Positions 6,286 through 13,352 of a stretch of 13,352 nt of DNA are shown here, one piece after another. How positions within the stretch are numbered: the stretch's first letter is position 1; the number at the start of each line of letters is the position of its first letter. The notes beneath the pieces are model-generated. The model had not been told where the DNA came from, did not search any database, and was given only the letters and a program-made list of their open reading frames with translations. The position numbers and the translations under genes are program-made. Source of the stretch: JBBIOI01 sp037443425 (GTDB taxonomy: Bacteria > Desulfobacterota > BSN033 > UBA1163); the NCBI GenBank assembly GCA_037443425.1, contig JBBIOI010000092.1, forward strand, positions 1 through 13,352. Direction: 5' to 3'.

Positions 6286-6312
6286 CGTAATAACATGGAA
6301 CTATTTCATCTT
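6279..6312 (-). terminator. Weak terminator-like hairpin between convergent genes
   Basis: AAGATGA (6279-6285) and TCATCTT (6306-6312) are perfect 7-bp inverted arms. Read on the minus strand, the second arm is followed by a run of T, as in an intrinsic terminator for the seven-gene operon. The stem is AT-rich, the loop is 20 nt, and the arms overlap the last codons of both convergent genes, so strength is doubtful. Confidence 0.35.
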
Positions 6313-6972
6313 ACGAAGTCGAACTTCGATATCGATCGAATCCCTCATTAGATCCATTAATTTCGATAAATCTGTATCACCGAAATGATAAGGATAAAGG
6401 ATTTTAGGTCTTATCATCTTGGCGGCCCTTGCTGTCATTTCAGGAGTCATTGTATATGGAAGATTCATCGGTAGAAACGCTATGTCAATAGCTTTCAGTT
6501 CTTTCATCTCTGGTATATCTTCTGTATCCCCTGCAATATAAACCCTTGTGTCCCCAAATGTGATGACATAGCCATTGCCAGCACCTTTTGGATGAAAAGG
6601 CTCCCCTGATTCCCTTTTATTAATAATATTATATGCAGGCACGGCTTCAATTTTTAAGTCATTTATATAATTGACATCCCAATTGTTCATCACGATGCCA
6701 TTCTTAATCTGCGATGCACACACCTTTGGAATAACAAATATGGTATGTTCAGACCGGATATGGCCTATGGCCTTAAGATCCAGATGATCTCTATGTTCAT
6801 GAGTAATTAAGATTATATCAGCCTTCGGGAGTTTACTGTAATCAGCCACCTCACTATAAGGGTCTACATGGATCACCTTACCTTCAAAATCAAAAATCAA
6901 TGTCCCATGACCTATAAATGTGATGATTAAATTACCGCCCGATGTCTTGATAACATCTTTTTCAAATTCCAT
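6301..6972 (-). CDS. Metallo-beta-lactamase-fold metal-dependent hydrolase
   Basis: This 223-residue protein carries the MBL metal-binding set: H22 in F-I-G-H-G-T, H58-x-H60-x-D62-H63, the G-D149-T motif and H196 in Y-P-Y-H-F-G-D-T-D. F-H-P-K-G-A-G-N-G-Y (126-135) is typical of the UlaG/UPF0173-like branch, which includes lactonases and N-acyl-ethanolamine-phospholipase-like hydrolases. It should be a cytoplasmic hydrolase using two metal ions; the substrate is unknown. AAGGAGG lies 8 bp before ATG 6972, fixing the start. It is the last gene of the minus-strand operon, 30 bp after the pyruvate-kinase-domain gene. A lactone, ester or phosphodiester intermediate of that pathway would be a reasonable guess, but only a guess. 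Confidence 0.85.
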   Translation of the reverse strand: MEFEKDVIKTSGGNLIITFIGHGTLIFDFEGKVIHVDPYSEVADYSKLPKADIILITHEHRDHLDLKAIGHIRSEHTIFVIPKVCASQIKNGIVMNNWDVNYINDLKIEAVPAYNIINKRESGEPFHPKGAGNGYVITFGDTRVYIAGDTEDIPEMKELKAIDIAFLPMNLPYTMTPEMTARAAKMIRPKILYPYHFGDTDLSKLMDLMRDSIDIEVRLRKMK

Positions 6973-7002
6973 CAGAATATCCTCCTTGTATATTTGTGGA
7001 CT

Positions 7003-7611
7003 TCAATCTTCCACTTCTGTTTCTCTTCTAAAAGGTTTCGCAAGAATCTCAAGTACACGAAAGTCGAAAAAATTATTACAGTGTGATGGCCATACAACAA
7101 TCGCACAATCTGCCCCACGGCCCTTTTTAGTGGATGTCCCACCAACAGCAATCGTCTTATCAATAGAAATTGCTCCGCTATCTGCAGCCATAATCGCACA
7201 TTCAATTGCAACCTTTAACCCAACCCCAAAAAGAGAGCGAAGTGCCTCTGCAAGAACCTCTGTATGTGAAGCGCCAGAAAAATGGTTTGTAAAGCTCCGC
7301 TCCAAACCCGAAAGTATATGGCTCTGTTTTACAACCTTACAACCCATAGCTTCAAGCTCCTTTAAGATATTGCGATTAAAATTCCACACTCCAGGCTTAG
7401 AAAATCCTGGGTGGGTGCTAACAACAACCAGGTTTGTCTCTTTTGCCATTCTTTTTGCAAATTTTAAACCTGTCTCTCCACTCGAGCTTGCCACAACAAC
7501 ATTCTTTATATCGCCTTCTTTGAGTCTATTATAAACAATCTCAATGACATCCTCTGTATTTTCGATACCAGGATTATTAAAATAAACTACCGATTTACTA
7601 AGACCTTTCAT
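7003..7611 (-). CDS. Pyruvate-kinase alpha/beta (C-terminal) domain protein, stand-alone
   Basis: This 202-residue protein matches the stand-alone relatives of the pyruvate kinase C-terminal domain. Y10-F-N-N-P-G-I-E-N-T opens it, V-V-V-A-S-S-S-G-E-T-G (38-48) matches the domain's phosphate-loop-like turn, and A-I-E-C-A-I-M-A-A-D-S-G (135-146) and A-V-G-G-T-S (155-160) follow. There is no catalytic TIM barrel, so it is not a kinase. The function of these proteins is unknown; they may bind a phosphorylated effector. ATG 7611 is chosen over the upstream in-frame start at 7662 because GGAGG stands about 7 bp before it and the longer form would overlap the DUF6125 gene. It begins 17 bp after that gene's stop, as part of the operon. 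Confidence 0.8.
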   Translation of the reverse strand: MKGLSKSVVYFNNPGIENTEDVIEIVYNRLKEGDIKNVVVASSSGETGLKFAKRMAKETNLVVVSTHPGFSKPGVWNFNRNILKELEAMGCKVVKQSHILSGLERSFTNHFSGASHTEVLAEALRSLFGVGLKVAIECAIMAADSGAISIDKTIAVGGTSTKKGRGADCAIVVWPSHCNNFFDFRVLEILAKPFRRETEVED

Positions 7612-7628
7612 AAATACCTCCTTCGGAT

Positions 7629-8150
7629 TTATGGATTTCTTTCCCTTAGAGTAAATCTCCATTTACAAAACATATCCTTTGGATGTGGATCAGGAGGGGC
7701 AAACAGACACTCAACCACAATATCCTCATCTATCTCCTTTGCAAAACCCAAAAACTCTTTGAGATGCATCTCCTTGCAAACAAACTCCCCAAGCCCTCTC
7801 TTAAGCCGTGCCTCTTGTGTAGCACAACTCGGAATACTTATAATGACTTCATCTTCTTTCTCCTCTATATGATAGCTTATCAAGATAGTCCATGGGAAAT
7901 ATCTTAATGCCCTTACAAATCCCTTTAGACCCTTTTCATTTATATTAAATCTACGAATAAGATCCTTGGCAGCCATTCCTGCTACACGGCCCCATACCTT
8001 TTCATTGATCCTCTCGGCTGTTGGTTGATCAAAAAGTTCGTTTATATATATAAACCAGAAAGCATCGACTACTCTATAATGCCATAGAAGAAACTCTATA
8101 TAATTCATTAATTCATTTCTGTTCATACCTTCAAAGATCTTTAAATCCAT
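7629..8150 (-). CDS. DUF6125-type protein (function unknown)
   Basis: This 173-residue soluble protein fits, from memory, the DUF6125 family of anaerobic bacteria and archaea. It has an N-terminal helical part (about 1-80, with W23, H24 and W32) and a C-terminal part with four spaced cysteines. These are C109 in S-C-A-T-Q-E-A-R, C125 in F-V-C-K-E-M-H, C148 before L-F-A-P-P-D-P-H-P, and C162 in M-F-C-K-W-R-F. H129 and H156 lie close to them. The pattern suggests a metal or iron-sulphur site, although this is inference and no such cofactor has been shown here. ATG 8150 begins 5 bp after the M48 gene's stop, with TAAGGG nearby as a weak ribosome site. It sits between a membrane protease and the pyruvate-kinase-domain gene in the operon. 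Confidence 0.7.
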   Translation of the reverse strand: MDLKIFEGMNRNELMNYIEFLLWHYRVVDAFWFIYINELFDQPTAERINEKVWGRVAGMAAKDLIRRFNINEKGLKGFVRALRYFPWTILISYHIEEKEDEVIISIPSCATQEARLKRGLGEFVCKEMHLKEFLGFAKEIDEDIVVECLFAPPDPHPKDMFCKWRFTLRERNP

Positions 8151-8155
8151 AACCC

Positions 8156-9436
8156 TTAGACCTCTTTCTTTGTAAAACCCTTAAGCCTTGAAATCCTTTC
8201 ATGGAAAGGCGGATGTGAATAGTAATACCATACATAAATTGGGTGTGGAGTGATATTTTCTAAGTTATCGATTGCCAAACGTTTAAGAGCTTCGATAAGG
8301 GGTTTAACAGAACCTATTAGATCGTAGGAGACCCTGTCTGCCTCTGTCTCAAAACGTCTCATCATTGCAGATTCCAATGGTTGAACAAAAAAGCCAATAA
8401 GACTGAGAAATATTCCATATATAAATAAACCAACATAAAACACCTGCTCTTTAAAACCAAATGTCAGATAAGGAAGATGCCAATTTAAAAACTTTGCTCC
8501 AACCCAAAAAAGTAAAAATGCAAGTGCCTCAAGAAAAATGACTTGCTTAAATATATGCCTTTTCTTCCAATGTCCAATCTCGTGAGCAAGTATCGCAAGA
8601 ATCTCATCCAGTGGGTGGGAAGCCAATAGTGTGTCAAAAAGGACAATCCTTTTTGTCTTTCCAATCCCTGTAAAATAAGCATTTGTATGTTTGCTCCTTT
8701 TTGTTTCATCCATCTTGAATACTCCACCTGACCTAAGCCCTCCCCTCTCCATTAACTCCTTTATCCTATCGCTTATTTCCTGATCATTTATCGGCTCAAA
8801 TTTATTGAACAAAGGTGCAATTACCACAGGAAATAACCATAAGATCAAAAGCTCAAAAGCACCCGTAATAATCCATGCGTATAGCCACCAGAGCTCTCCT
8901 CCTTTTTGGATTAATGTAAATAGAATTAACAATATTAAACCACCTATGATGAATGATATTACAATGCCTTTCAGTAGATCTATGAACCATAGTCTAAGTG
9001 TCATCACGTTAAATCCATAACGGGCCTCAATCGAAAAATTTTCGTATAGCCCAAACGGTATTCGTATTATGGTTGAAAGTATCCCGAGGCTTGCAAAGAA
9101 GATTAATCCATTCGTTACATTACCAAATCCAAATCTATTTATTATTTCTACCCACCATGGTAGAACCCCAGATAGTAGTAATATTAAAAGTATACCCTGA
9201 TTAACAGAAGTGTGGATCATCTGGCAAGATTCAGATTCTATTGTATAGGAAGATATCTTTTGAAACCTTTCGACATTTATTATATCCCGAAATTCCTCCG
9301 GGACACTATCCTTGCTTCTTTTGAGATGGGATCTATTAAGAAAATAGAGTACCCACTGGATACTAAATCGGCCTAAAAAGAGGATGATAAAGGTGTAGAA
9401 TAATAAGTTGAATTTCACCATTTCATTTTTAATCAA
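8156..9436 (-). CDS. M48-family (Ste24/CAAX-protease-like) membrane zinc protease
   Basis: This 426-residue integral membrane zinc protease has an N-terminal helix, several further membrane segments, and the catalytic site H285-E286-x2-H289 in A-H-E-I-G-H-W. The third zinc ligand is probably E363 in F-E-T-E-A-D. S-K-H-T-N-A-Y-F-T-G (248-257) and Y-S-H-P-P-F-H-E-R-I (406-415) are hallmarks of the Ste24 branch rather than HtpX. Bacterial members probably degrade or trim membrane proteins. The start is a TTG at 9436: AGGAAAG lies about 7 bp before it, whereas the first ATG (9421) is 22 bp from that site. The TTG start overlaps the oxidase gene by 8 bp, implying coupling. A protease in a metabolic operon is unusual; it may be a passenger or act on an operon product. 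Confidence 0.87.
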   Translation of the reverse strand: MIKNEMVKFNLLFYTFIILFLGRFSIQWVLYFLNRSHLKRSKDSVPEEFRDIINVERFQKISSYTIESESCQMIHTSVNQGILLILLLSGVLPWWVEIINRFGFGNVTNGLIFFASLGILSTIIRIPFGLYENFSIEARYGFNVMTLRLWFIDLLKGIVISFIIGGLILLILFTLIQKGGELWWLYAWIITGAFELLILWLFPVVIAPLFNKFEPINDQEISDRIKELMERGGLRSGGVFKMDETKRSKHTNAYFTGIGKTKRIVLFDTLLASHPLDEILAILAHEIGHWKKRHIFKQVIFLEALAFLLFWVGAKFLNWHLPYLTFGFKEQVFYVGLFIYGIFLSLIGFFVQPLESAMMRRFETEADRVSYDLIGSVKPLIEALKRLAIDNLENITPHPIYVWYYYSHPPFHERISRLKGFTKKEV

Positions 9437-10814
9437 AAATCTTTCCTGGATTCATTATTCCATTTGGATCTAAAAGCATCTTTATCTTTTTCATTAAATC
9501 AATGCTCCCTCCATGTTCCTTTCTCATAAACTTCCTCTTTCCGATCCCAATCCCATGCTCGCCGGTTGATGTCCCTCCTAAACTGATTGCAAACTCCACG
9601 ATCTTTTCTTCTGCTTCCTTTACCCTCTTCCAATTTGAAGCATCCTCAGGATTTCCAAGGATCTCCATATGGAGGTTTCCACTTCCAGCATGTCCAAATG
9701 CATAGCCTTTTAGATTTCTTTCCCTGATAACCCTATGTGCCCATTCAACCATTTCCGGATACTTAGAGATTGGAACAGCTGTATCTATTACAAGGGCTTT
9801 AAGCCCTGGATTGCTTATCTTTATTGACTCATGAACACCATAGCGTGCCTCCCATAAACGATTACGTTCCTGTCTCCCAATACCAGAATCAAACTCCACT
9901 ACATCATTTTCATAGCAGATCTCTCTAACCATCTCCAATTCTTCTTTTAAACCAGAGGCATTTGGTCCATGAAATTCTATGAAAAGTGTTGGTTTCTCAA
10001 TTAAATTAATATCTTTAGACCTATTTATCGCCTGGATTGTTGAAATATCCAAGAATTCGAGTGCTGCAGGAGAAAGACCTGATCTCATGATCTGAAATAC
10101 AGTATCTGTTGCTTTTCGAATCTCATGAAACTGTGCTATTGCAGCCATATACTCCTGAGGAATGCCAACAAGTCGTAATGTAACCTCTGTTATCACACCA
10201 AGTGTCCCTTCAGATCCAACAAATAAACGACATAGATCATATCCAGAGGATGTCTTTACGGCATTCGTTCCAATCTTAATAATTTCACCAGAAGGGATCA
10301 CTATAACCATGCTTAAAACATAGTCCTTGGTCGAACCATACTTTATGGTCCTTATACCACTTGCATTGTTACCAACCATCCCACCAATAGTTGCAGAGGC
10401 ACCGGGATCGGGCGGAAAAAAAAGACCATGTCTTGACAAAAACTGGTTTAACTCTTTATAAGTAACCCCTGCCTCAACCCTTACTTGAAGATCACTCTCC
10501 CTTAATTCAAGAATATGATTCATCTGCTGCATATCAAGGACTATTCCTCCAAAGACAGGTATGGGGTTACCCTCTAAGCTTGTACCAGCTCCCCATGGGG
10601 TAACAGGAATCCTCTTCTCATTTGCTATCTTTAGTATAGTACTAATCTCCTCTGCATTTAGTGGCCATATAACTACATCAGGCCTTCTTCTTTGATGAAA
10701 GGATTCATCCCTTCCATGAAGCTCAAGCACCGACTCTCCTGTTGATATCCTATCAGGTCCCACTAAATCTGTGAAAATCTCTATTTCTTTGGCAGTTATT
10801 TTACCAAACCCCAT
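9429..10814 (-). CDS. FAD-linked oxidase, GlcD/D-lactate dehydrogenase type
   Basis: This 461-residue flavoprotein belongs to the VAO-type family of D-2-hydroxyacid dehydrogenases. The FAD-binding domain (about 45-215) shows P-W-G-A-G-T-S-L-E-G (73-82), P-P-D-P-G-A-S-A-T (134-142) with N-N-A-S-G (149-153), and G-S-E-G-T-L-G-V-I-T-E (200-210). The C-terminal oxidase domain has G-H-A-G-S-G-N-L-H (374-382) and G-E-H-G-I-G (418-423), which carry the metal and substrate histidines. It should oxidise a 2-hydroxy acid such as glycolate or D-lactate to the 2-oxo acid. No glcE or glcF partner is nearby, which points to a single-subunit D-lactate-type enzyme or an acceptor encoded elsewhere. It starts 4 bp after the ArgH-like gene and overlaps the protease gene by 8 bp. 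The true substrate in this operon is unknown. Confidence 0.87.
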   Translation of the reverse strand: MGFGKITAKEIEIFTDLVGPDRISTGESVLELHGRDESFHQRRRPDVVIWPLNAEEISTILKIANEKRIPVTPWGAGTSLEGNPIPVFGGIVLDMQQMNHILELRESDLQVRVEAGVTYKELNQFLSRHGLFFPPDPGASATIGGMVGNNASGIRTIKYGSTKDYVLSMVIVIPSGEIIKIGTNAVKTSSGYDLCRLFVGSEGTLGVITEVTLRLVGIPQEYMAAIAQFHEIRKATDTVFQIMRSGLSPAALEFLDISTIQAINRSKDINLIEKPTLFIEFHGPNASGLKEELEMVREICYENDVVEFDSGIGRQERNRLWEARYGVHESIKISNPGLKALVIDTAVPISKYPEMVEWAHRVIRERNLKGYAFGHAGSGNLHMEILGNPEDASNWKRVKEAEEKIVEFAISLGGTSTGEHGIGIGKRKFMRKEHGGSIDLMKKIKMLLDPNGIMNPGKIFD

Positions 10815-10818
10815 ATAA

Positions 10819-12327
10819 TCAACCTATCAGATCGTCTATCATTTTAACTGTTATCCGCCTTGCCTCGGCAACCTTTTTTATTCTCTTCTTTAAAAGATCC
10901 TTACCATTCCTAATAGAATCTTTAAACAATAAGATAATTTCGAGGGTTCTATCATGAGAGGGTGCCCCAACTGATTTCAGTTCTTTTATTATCCTTTCTG
11001 GCCTCTGGACTTCTTCTACATCCTTTTCATTCAATTTCAACTCTATATCCATCTCTTCAAGGGATCTCTTAAGGGCTGAAAAAGATACCCTTTCTCCTTT
11101 TTCTAACTCTGAATATTTTACAGCCCTCTCAACAACCATTTTGGCCTTTCTTAAAGATAGCGAATGAGATTGAACTAACCATTCCATCAGTGAAGTAGCT
11201 CCAGAGAAATCTTCTTCGGCTCTTTTTAACATCTCTTCCTTATTTACTTGAAGAAGACGTAATACATCCGAAATTACCGATATGGAAGGTTTTGATTCAT
11301 CAATAATATCCATAATCCAATATTTTGTCCACTGGGTGTCACGATTGTATCCCATAAAGAGGGCTTTGCCCTGTGATAATAAACTCATTAGTAATCCATG
11401 AATATACGACGTCTTTGCCTTAACAACCTCGAGTGAGCAGGGATTTCTCTTTTGAGGCATAATGGAACTTCCACTACAGTGTCGATCATCAAGTCTAACC
11501 ATATTAAACTCTTTTGTTGATAAAAGTATAAGTATCTGAGCCAGGCTTGATAGGTGGTTCATTAGAATTGATATTGAGTAGGCAAGCTCAGCCTCTGCTT
11601 CCCATCGTTGTGTAATCGGATCTGTAACATTTTCTGTTGGTCCATCAAATCCAAGAAGTTTTGATGTAAACCTTCTGTCAAGTTTAAATGTTGTGCCATA
11701 GCCGGCTGCAGCTCCTAATGGATTTTTATTAAATAACTCTAACCAGTTAAAAAACCTTTTTTCATCTCTCTCTAATGCCTCGACAAATGAAGTGAGAAGA
11801 TGACCAAATGTAGTTGGGACAGCATGTTGGTGATGGGTATAACCAGGCATAACTGTAAATATATGCTCTTGTGCTCTCTGAAGGAGTACTTCAATAATCG
11901 AAATAATCCTATTAATAAATTCCAATGCCTCATCTCGCAGATAAAGACGCATATCAAGGGCAATCTGGTCGTTTCGACTTCTTCCAGTATGAATCTTCCC
12001 TCCGAAATCGATCCCTAATCTCTCAATTAAAAAACTTTCTACATTTGTATGGACATCCTCTTTAAGTGGGTCCAGTCTAAATTTACCATTTTGATAAAGG
12101 GATTCTATCTCTTTAAGACATTTAACGATTTTGGCCGTCTCCTTTTTTGAAAGAATCCCTTGTTTGAATAGCATTAAGGCATGAGCCATGTTCCCCCAGA
12201 TGTCATAGCTAATCAATCGTTCATCACATGGAGGAATTCCTTTCACATCACGGCCTGAAAGAAACTCGATAATCTCTTTCGGTGGAAGCTCCTTAAACCG
12301 GCCTCCCCAGAGTTTTTCTATCTTCAT
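10819..12327 (-). CDS. Argininosuccinate lyase-like protein (divergent ArgH)
   Basis: This 502-residue member of the aspartase/fumarase superfamily cleaves, or reverses, N-succinyl bonds with release of fumarate. ArgH features are clear: K-L-W-G-G-R-F (5-11), H-T-G-R-S-R-N-D-Q (113-121), G-Y-T-H165 (the base), G-S-S-I-M-P-Q-K-R-N-P (286-296) with the catalytic serine, and Y327, Q332 and K335 in Y-N-R-D-T-Q-W-T-K. It departs from ordinary ArgH in several places. There is a roughly 6-residue insertion in S-G-R-D-V-K-G-I-P-P (24-33). T-H-H-Q-H-A-V-P replaces T-H-L-Q-R-A-Q-P. T-Q-R-W-E (239-243) replaces S-D-R-D-F. W-T replaces E-D after Q332. At 502 residues it is longer than the usual 460. The start overlaps the synthase-like stop as ATGA. 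It may still be argininosuccinate lyase; a related substrate is my preferred reading. Confidence 0.8.
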   Translation of the reverse strand: MKIEKLWGGRFKELPPKEIIEFLSGRDVKGIPPCDERLISYDIWGNMAHALMLFKQGILSKKETAKIVKCLKEIESLYQNGKFRLDPLKEDVHTNVESFLIERLGIDFGGKIHTGRSRNDQIALDMRLYLRDEALEFINRIISIIEVLLQRAQEHIFTVMPGYTHHQHAVPTTFGHLLTSFVEALERDEKRFFNWLELFNKNPLGAAAGYGTTFKLDRRFTSKLLGFDGPTENVTDPITQRWEAEAELAYSISILMNHLSSLAQILILLSTKEFNMVRLDDRHCSGSSIMPQKRNPCSLEVVKAKTSYIHGLLMSLLSQGKALFMGYNRDTQWTKYWIMDIIDESKPSISVISDVLRLLQVNKEEMLKRAEEDFSGATSLMEWLVQSHSLSLRKAKMVVERAVKYSELEKGERVSFSALKRSLEEMDIELKLNEKDVEEVQRPERIIKELKSVGAPSHDRTLEIILLFKDSIRNGKDLLKKRIKKVAEARRITVKMIDDLIG

Positions 12328-13352
12328 TTATATCTTTTCCCCATAAGCTTTTTTCTCTTTGCTAAAATCTCAAATGGTAAGCCCCTTACAAATGCAGCAT
12401 CTGCACAGCGCCTCTGATCAAAACCTGTTGCCTTTATGGAACGAATCTCAGGCGAAAAAAGGCTTGTTTTAGATTCACGATAAACAATGTCAATATTGCC
12501 TTTATAGAGCTTGATTTTGTATTTTCCATTTACGACCTTTTGTGAAGTTTCGATAAAGGCATCAAGATCATATCTTAAAGGATGATAAGCCATTCCATGA
12601 TACACAAGATAAGCCCATTTTTGATCAATCCCCTTCTTAAATTGAATCTCATCCTTAGTAAGACAGAACTGTTCAAGATCTCTATGTAATTTAAGAATTA
12701 TTGTCGCTGCAGGGGCTTCATATATCTCACGACTCTTTAAATCCATAATCCCATCTTCAAAGATATCAATCTTTCCAATAGCGTTTTCCCCACCGATGAC
12801 ATTCAGCTCGGGTATAATCTCTCCAAGAGGTCTTCTTTTTCCATTCAGTTTTACTGGGACCCCTTTTTCAAATTCAAGTGTTAAAAATACAGGCTTATCA
12901 GGTGCCTTCTCCGGAGGTTTATACCACATCCAGATATCATCAGGAAGTGGCTGGTTAAGATCGATAGCACCACTTGCTATTGAGCGACACCACATCGTCT
13001 TGTCATCACCACCTGTAATCATCTCTGTTACAGGAACACCCCATTGTTTACAAAGAACCTCCTCCTCGAGTCGTGTCAGATCAAAATCCCTTACAGGTAC
13101 GAGAATTTTCAGCTCTGGTGCAAACATCTTAAATACATTGTGCATGCGATACTGATCATTCCCTTTACCACTTGATCCTTCAAGGATAGCATCACATCCC
13201 ATCTTTACAGCAACCTCTGCAACTTTTCGGGCTACAATCTGCCGTGTCATAGAGGTCGAAACAGGATATCCAAGGTAGTCAGAATTTGCTTGGATTGCAC
13301 GAGCAATCCAGACTTCAGTAAATTCCTTTTTTAGATCAAAGAATAGAGGTTT
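12324..13352 (-). CDS. Argininosuccinate synthase-like protein (partial; N-terminus beyond right edge)
   Basis: The frame runs off the window, giving 342 residues; about 55-60 N-terminal ones with the ATP P-loop are missing. The inner ATG at 13250 is not the start, because homology continues upstream. ArgG joins citrulline to aspartate with ATP. Numbered from the edge, Y29, S34, N65, D66, R69, S124, E199 and Y211 match the citrulline/aspartate ligands known from human and Thermus ArgG (human Y87, S92, N123, D124, R127, S189, E270, Y282). The usual H-G-x-T-G-K-G-N-D motif is E-G-S-S-G-K-G-N-D here, Y-R-M-H replaces V-R-F-E, G-x-S has become S-T-S, and the ligand serine equivalent to human S180 is G115. 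It is thus a divergent ArgG relative, probably acting on a different ureido substrate. It heads the visible operon; the promoter is outside the window. Confidence 0.8.
   Translation of the reverse strand, partial: KPLFFDLKKEFTEVWIARAIQANSDYLGYPVSTSMTRQIVARKVAEVAVKMGCDAILEGSSGKGNDQYRMHNVFKMFAPELKILVPVRDFDLTRLEEEVLCKQWGVPVTEMITGGDDKTMWCRSIASGAIDLNQPLPDDIWMWYKPPEKAPDKPVFLTLEFEKGVPVKLNGKRRPLGEIIPELNVIGGENAIGKIDIFEDGIMDLKSREIYEAPAATIILKLHRDLEQFCLTKDEIQFKKGIDQKWAYLVYHGMAYHPLRYDLDAFIETSQKVVNGKYKIKLYKGNIDIVYRESKTSLFSPEIRSIKATGFDQRRCADAAFVRGLPFEILAKRKKLMGKRYK

Noticed and set aside
6920..7534. 204-codon plus-strand open frame across the MBL-fold and pyruvate-kinase-domain genes
   Set aside because: It is antisense to two genes with clear motifs and ribosome sites, and its translation is serine/threonine-rich noise typical of a reverse-frame shadow.
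7612..7662. Upstream start (7662) for the pyruvate-kinase-domain protein
   Set aside because: It would add 17 residues unlike the family start and overlap the DUF6125 gene, while the internal ATG at 7611 has GGAGG at ideal distance.
12324..13250. ATG 13250 as the true start of the ArgG-like gene
   Set aside because: The frame continues to the window edge with clear ArgG homology (including the conserved Tyr and Ser at edge residues 29 and 34), so the gene starts beyond the window.
1..13352. CRISPR array, tRNA, rRNA or transposase genes
   Set aside because: No regularly spaced direct repeats, cloverleaf-like segments, rRNA-like stretches or transposase motifs were seen on reading either strand.

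Overview
The window is AT-rich bacterial DNA with tightly packed genes and no ribosomal, tRNA, CRISPR or transposase genes. The gene mix suggests an obligate or facultative anaerobe, possibly Desulfobacterota or a neighbouring phylum. It includes a rubrerythrin-like ferritin, a TIGR04076-type protein, a biotin importer, a stand-alone pyruvate-kinase C-terminal-like protein, a DUF6125-type protein, and apparent selenocysteine use. That assignment is inference from gene content only; no phylogenetic marker is present.

Left part, plus strand. The window opens in a broken nitroreductase-family gene: about 42 recognisable codons, then unrelated DNA with repeat-like palindromes. Next comes a 12-TM MFS permease (421-1659). 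A compact redox group follows. First is a 52-codon membrane protein (1740-1898) whose frame is interrupted by a TGA exactly where I recall the DUF6132-like family having a conserved cysteine, so it is a candidate selenoprotein. Then come a TIGR04076-type protein and a diiron ferritin-like protein. The group is followed by bioY-bioM-bioN, a complete ECF biotin importer. A long inverted repeat just before bioY contains BirA-like half-sites and covers the Shine-Dalgarno region.

Middle. A gene-free stretch of 286 bp (4860-5145) holds a GC-rich hairpin and an inverted pair of repeat copies. A second MFS permease (5146-6285) follows, convergent with the genes to its right.

Right part, minus strand. 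Seven genes run without a break from beyond the right edge to 6301, with gaps or overlaps of -8 to +30 bp, so they are very probably one operon. In transcription order they are an argininosuccinate-synthase-like protein (5' end outside the window), an argininosuccinate-lyase-like protein, a GlcD/D-lactate-dehydrogenase-type FAD-linked oxidase, a Ste24-type M48 membrane protease, a DUF6125-type protein, a pyruvate-kinase alpha/beta-domain protein and a metallo-beta-lactamase-fold hydrolase. Both Arg-family enzymes keep the residues expected to handle aspartate or fumarate but differ from the canonical enzymes elsewhere. They may therefore build an amidine or guanidine on a substrate other than ordinary citrulline. 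The operon looks like an uncharacterised metabolic cassette rather than plain arginine biosynthesis.

The two most unusual signals are the in-frame TGA small membrane protein and the seven-gene ArgG/ArgH-like operon.
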